NCBI GenBank assembly: GCA_014529385.2
Contig: CM043950.1
Span: forward strand, 79,974,343-80,038,342
DNA from: Adiantum capillus-veneris
Lineage: Eukaryota > Streptophyta > Polypodiopsida > Polypodiales > Pteridaceae
Length of the DNA: 64,000 nt
Direction: 5' to 3'
Below the pieces are notes generated by a model. It searched no databases, was not told the origin of the DNA, and worked only from the letters and a program-made list of their open reading frames with translations. Made by a program: the position numbers and the translations under genes. Shown here in pieces: positions 59,823-64,000 of the stretch (the stretch's first letter is position 1; every line of letters begins with the position of its first letter).

Positions 59823-59845
59823 TTGATCCTCTGTGAGGGCACCAA
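59823..59845 (-). promoter_or_regulatory. Primer-binding site of the related gag element
   Basis: In sense TTTGGTGCCCTCACAGAGGA, upstream of the gag ATG at 59588. It is almost the same as the site at 54312-54331. Confidence 0.65.
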
Positions 59846-59848
59846 AAT

Positions 59849-60572
59849 GATGTTGGCATGCAAAAAAGAAGGAAAATGAGAGTCTCTATAGCCTTGCACA
59901 CACCACACCATCAGAAAGGAACACCATAAAGCTACAGAAAACACCTATATCAAACATCTGTAAAGTGAGGTGGTAAAAAATCCTAACCCAAACCGTGATT
60001 GAAATTACTAAAAATCAATACCATAAAGACAAATCTTGTGTCATGTAGACCTCAGTAGAGTATCCATATGCTTGATTCCGACAACAGATGAGAGAATTAC
60101 AAGCTTTCGAAGATGGGGTATCTGTCAAAAGCTCCAAAAAAACTAGTCTGTCTTGGCCCAAAAAAGTGTGCAGAGAATTGCAACTATTAAAAAGGGGGGT
60201 TTTATGGATCTTATCCCAAGGGATTTTCTCTCTCCTCTTAGCCGACATAACTCTCCTTGTAGGCCCTTTTTTATTGGCTCATTTTGGGCCTTATTTGGGT
60301 TTAAAAATGTCATGTCGGTCAATTTTTGACCAAGAAAAGGGTTAGGAGGAAGTGTCCAGTGGACCAAAACCTTGGCCAAGTGCCTGGGGAGCATGTTTTT
60401 ACTGAGAATGGGTGTCCTTTCCTTCCCCAAAGTCCATGAGCCCCCATGGGAAATGCAAGAGAGCTTCATTCTCCCCTTTGATTCAACCTTAGGGGGTAAC
60501 CAATCGCCCATTTTCCACTTGCTCCCCCCCATGTGGGATTAATTCATTGCCACTTGGCACCATCCTCCTACA
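59849..60572 (-). repeat. LTR of the related gag element, about 724 bp
   Basis: In sense it starts TGTAGGAGGATGG (60572) and ends GCATGCCAACATCA at the primer site. Directly upstream (60573-60584) is TCGAGGGGGGGA, a polypurine tract, which is normally found only before a 3' LTR. It is therefore flanked by internal-type signals on both sides. Confidence 0.6.
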
Positions 60573-60927
60573 TCCCCCCCTCGACACACAAATTTCCTAT
60601 TTTGCTCCCCACACTGAGTCGTCTTGGTGGATGACTCGGAGCACCAAATGCAACATGGTAAAGCACGACTGAGAGCTTATCACTTCAGCTATCTCCAAAA
60701 AGTCTTGAACTCATCATTTATAATTAAATCTATCACATCATCCTTTCCTCGCATATATCTGCAACCTCTTTCTAAGTAAGGGACCGACCACTTCAAATGC
60801 ATGTAACTCATGACGTGTGAGTCCGATTCACAGGCTATCAAGATCAACTAAAAATGATTATTGAAAACCATCTTTAGAAATTTCAACTAGCCCAAAACTC
60901 CAGCAAATAGCTTAGCACAACAAAACC

Positions 60928-61038
60928 TTTGTACATGAATTTTTACAAGAGCAGTCTTGAGACTCAAGCACTATGTACACATATGTTCTCAAGGCTAGTG
61001 GTCAAGCTTTTTAGCATAGATAAGTGACTTCATTTTCA
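60928..61038 (-). repeat. Dispersed repeat, inverted copy of 5502-5613
   Basis: The reverse complement matches 5502-5613 end to end with scattered substitutions. The flanks are unrelated. Confidence 0.65.
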
Positions 61039-61234
61039 GACAAAAAATGCATGACAACGGTTCACGATGCGGCTCTGGAGACAACATAGAAACAAACATA
61101 ATGGTGATGCAATCACATGTGCAAACGACATAGAAAAAAATTTAATCTCAATGTAATCACATGTGCACACATATATACAAATTCAAAATGTAATAAACAA
61201 ATTGGGGGCCCCAAGATCTCAACAGTTGCCATCA

Positions 61235-61565
61235 TCATGGATTTATGTACCATGGAGTCATGGTATTCACCATGGCATAAGGGACCCTAAAAAAAGCTTT
61301 AAAATTTCATCATGGTTTTTTGTACCATGGCATCAAAGACGTTTTCTTCGAATCAAATAAAAGTTGTAAAATAGTAAACATCATCATGGCTTTACTTACC
61401 ATGGCATCATGGTATTCACCATAGCATTAGAGACGCTCCAAAAAACTTTAAAATAGTAATCATCATGGCTTTACGTACCATGGCATTAGAGATGTTTTTC
61501 TTCAAATTAAAAAAAAACTATAAAATATTAATCATCATCATGGATTTACGTACGATGGCATCGGA
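61235..61565. repeat. CATCATGG...ACCATGGCATCA repeat field
   Basis: About four copies of a 60-110-bp unit: ATCATCATGG, TTTACGTACCATGGCAT, GAGACG/GATG, then an A-rich AACTTTAAAATA stretch. The same core word occurs in the two other fields. Confidence 0.8.
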
Positions 61566-62249
61566 GGTGCTAATTTTGTGCAAAATCTGCAAAACCTCAA
61601 GAAAATGATTAATCAGTAGATAATGGCTTGATAAATCCTGTAGTCTATACATCAATGTTTCACATGAAAACCATCACAAACGTTAGTATACGATCCCATA
61701 AGATGATCATAAAATTACGTGAAGTATTTATGAAAAATTGCAATGAGATCAATAGCAACAAATTACAAGAACTAATGTCCAAACATACAATCTCAATATT
61801 GCAAGGTCGAGGTGGCTACACGACAGTCTCTAGTGATGAGGAAGGCCCGAAATAGTTGTGTCTCAGTCTAGGTAGAAACAAATTACAAGAACTAATTTAA
61901 TTTAAACAAGTCTGGTTAACATGATGGTACTACTCTGATCGAAGCCAAACTAAACATTCACGGTGGTCATTAAAACAGTTCACAGAGACTGCAACAATCA
62001 AATAAGAGGTTTTTGGAACTTGCTCTTGTCGGCAATAATAGCAACAATAATATTTCTCCTTGATGCAACACAAAAAATAGAGGTCACTGAAGGTTGGGGC
62101 ATGCTCGGGTGGAGCAATATTATGCTTCAATGTATGTTTGGGCCATATCCTCTTATCTGTGAAGATCATGATTGGCAGTCAGCGAGTATTGGGGCTAGTT
62201 GGCATGATGAAGACTTGGTTACACTACAAGAGGTTGTGTGCTCTTGTGA

Positions 62250-62475
62250 CGCTGTTAGCGACGGAAATACACTGGGTTTTTATAACCCCCAGCGTCGCTA
62301 AAACCGTCGCTAAGAGCGTCGCTACGAGAGCGTCGCTATATGCGTCGCTATATAGCGACGCTCATAGCGACGCGCATAGCGACGGTTATAGCGACGTTTA
62401 CACAGAAGACTATAGCGACGCTCATAGCGACGCTACAGAGCCATAAATAGCGACGCTTATAGCGACGCCCGAGAG
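62250..62475. repeat. Subterminal AGCGACG repeats of the CACTA element
   Basis: About 16 copies of AGCGACG or its complement CGTCGCT. The left copies are mostly CGTCGCT and the right mostly AGCGACG, so the block can fold back around 62350. Such arrays bind the element's own DNA-binding protein in En/Spm. Confidence 0.9.
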
Positions 62476-62833
62476 AATATTTTTTTGGTGGCAGGGCATT
62501 GAATGCCCTACCACCCATCAACCATATTGTACTTGATTCACTTTTAAAAAAAAGTGCAAGGGTAGATAATAGACCCAAAATAGTCACCCACAAGACGCAT
62601 TGTTTGCAAAATTGACAATTGTACACATCATAGGCAAAATGAATTGATTGGCAAATGTAATAATGACAATTGTACAACATCATAGGCATAAAGAATTGAT
62701 TGGCAAAAGGAACTGCGGTGACAAATGTAATAATATACATGGTTCAAAAAGACGTATAAAATCCGTCTCATGATACATAAGCTATGAGAAACCCTAAACT
62801 AATGCTATCTAGCTACGGCTAAACTGACGTCGT

Positions 62834-64000
62834 CTAGTCAGACGTCTCATCGCGTCCAAGTGGCGTCTGATCTGCATCAGAGGAACGTCGTCGACTAGAC
62901 TGTTCAAATTTTGCCATGATTCCACAATCTTGAGTAAAACGCTTTTTGTCGATTCGTTCCACCCTAAAATGTCGACCTTTACACCATGCTGCTGTGTATG
63001 ACTTATACTACAACGAACAAAGATTATGAGTGGCCGTTCAAACGTTTATAAATAAAGTCACTTGCTAGTCGTACATTGCAAACTTACCTTGGTCGCGCAA
63101 CCCCGAGAGTACTCCCACTCTTCTTCAGTCACTTCGTCACCGCATTGTTGTGCGCTTTTTAGTTGGTTGTGCAACCATCTTAAGCTCATGAAGGTTGGTA
63201 GGCTCTCCAGAACCGCTGGATAGTGCATCGGTGGTCGTCTTCCCCGTCTCCACTCGATTCGTGCCCTTTGTCGCTCTTGCTTTGCATCCTCATATTGTGA
63301 AATCCACTTTTGCATCACTGGATTGTGAAGCATGCAAAATTAGTTGATTTTAGCCTCTAGATCTTCCGTCATCTTCTTCTCAACACCGAGATTGCACATG
63401 ACAATCCCAGATATGCGCTCATCATCTATGGTTCGCCATAGCGTGTCCCGGGATTTATCAAATCCGTCTAGCCACTCTCCAATGTACACTAGGGACTCTG
63501 ATACCAACCAACCTTCTGCCATGCTACCCTCCGGACGTGCCTTTTGACGCACATATCCCTTAAGCGTTTTCATGAAACGCTCTAAGAAGAACATCCATCT
63601 GGAATGAACTGTGCCAGCTATTTCCACCTCATCAACTATGTGAACAAGAAGATGCACCTGAATGGTTAGCATTGTAGTAGGAAAATGTTTCTCAAACATG
63701 CACACAAGCTCCGCAGCATTTAGTTTGGCGAATGGTATGGAGTCTACGTTGATCTCCTTTTGTGAGATCCATTGCACCAGCTTTGCAAGTTTGTAGATAG
63801 TGTTACGGATGTCGAGAGACAAACATCCCTCAATGGCAACCGGTAAAATAAACTGTAAAGTATGTGCAGCAATGATATTAAAGTCCACATTTTATGCAAT
63901 GATATTAAAGTCCACTATGAACGTACCTGACACATTTTATGCCAATCGTGTGACTTCAAACCGGTAAGCTTTCCTTCTTTAGTAAAACACGTTCGGAGCG
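62834..64000 (-). pseudogene. CACTA transposase, 3' exons (DUF4218 region), one internal stop
   Basis: Three exons are visible: 64000-63927 (LTGLKSHDWHKMCQ), 63852-63088 and 63007-62834. Introns 63853-63926 (74 bp) and 63008-63087 (80 bp) both start GTACGT/GTAAGT and end AG, and keep the frame (both phase 0). The second exon contains FEKHFPTTMLTIQVHLLVHIVDEVE, then the conserved WMFFLERFMKTLKGYVR and KARPEGSMAEGW of the TNP2-associated DUF4218 region. The last exon (YKSYTAAWCKGRHFRVERID ... TQDCGIMAKF) has the layout of DUF4216. A TAA at 63340-63342 interrupts the middle exon. The catalytic DDE domain would be to the right, outside the window. Confidence 0.85.

Larger units (their letters stand above)
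60585..62221. other. Unassigned, possible 3' internal region plus repeats
   Basis: If the LTR at 59849-60572 is also a 3' LTR, this would be the end of a second element's interior. No coding region is readable. It contains the dispersed repeat at 60928 and the CATCATGG field at 61235. Confidence 0.4.
62222..64000 (-). mobile_element. CACTA (En/Spm-like) transposon, left part
   Basis: Starts CACTACAAGAGG at 62222 (3-bp flank TTA or ACA), has a dense subterminal repeat block and a transposase gene on the minus strand, and runs off the window. The other terminus is outside. Confidence 0.88.

Overview
This is nuclear DNA of a flowering plant, or at least a seed plant. The only genes I can recognise belong to transposable elements: Ty3/gypsy and Ty1/copia retrotransposons with tRNA-Met primer-binding sites (core TGGTATCAGAGC), a plant L1 LINE, CACTA and hAT transposons, a MITE, small non-autonomous LTR elements, and long CT/CA microsatellites. 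I see no host gene, tRNA, rRNA or organelle segment. The sequence does not identify the species.

Layout. 1-5.1 kb: a decayed chromodomain gypsy element (+) with its 3' LTR. 5.7-13.4 kb (all -): a gypsy PR-RT-RNase H fragment fused in frame behind a copia RT-RNase H; the copia 5' LTR and primer site sit inside a third gypsy element that has a 1.5-kb LTR. 13.4-19.4 kb: no recognised gene, a CACTA-type end at 15717, and an AT-rich tandem array of about 150-bp units. 19.4-21.6 kb (+): the missing 3' half of the 5.7-kb gypsy element and its LTR, so about 13.6 kb appears to have been inverted. 21.6-28 kb: a hAT remnant, a long CATCATGG-rich repeat field and a second protease fragment of the same gypsy family. 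28-31.5 kb (-): the 3' part of an LTR element with a coiled-coil ORF, interrupted by a 286-bp MITE. 31.5-33.2 kb (-): L1 ORF1 and the start of ORF2. 33.8-34.4 kb: a gypsy integrase remnant.

34813-43672 (-) is the best-preserved element: an 8,860-bp gypsy element with 380-bp LTRs (6 differences by eye), a perfect GTTCT target duplication, gag, pol with intact catalytic motifs, and an extra sense ORF after pol. 43.7-51.7 kb: a microsatellite, a decayed gag, a 188-bp tandem repeat and unassigned sequence. 51.7-58.9 kb (-): a gag-only LTR element with roughly 2-kb LTRs; its right LTR is split by a 2.5-kb non-coding element with 142-bp LTRs. 58.9-60.6 kb (-): a related gag and LTR. 62.2 kb to the end: the terminus of a CACTA transposon with the 3' exons of its transposase.

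The elements are nested. Most in-frame stops are TAG or TGA at codons one C-to-T or G-to-A step from sense, as expected for methylated, silenced DNA. The 34.8-43.7-kb element looks like the youngest autonomous insertion. None of the genes forms a cellular pathway.
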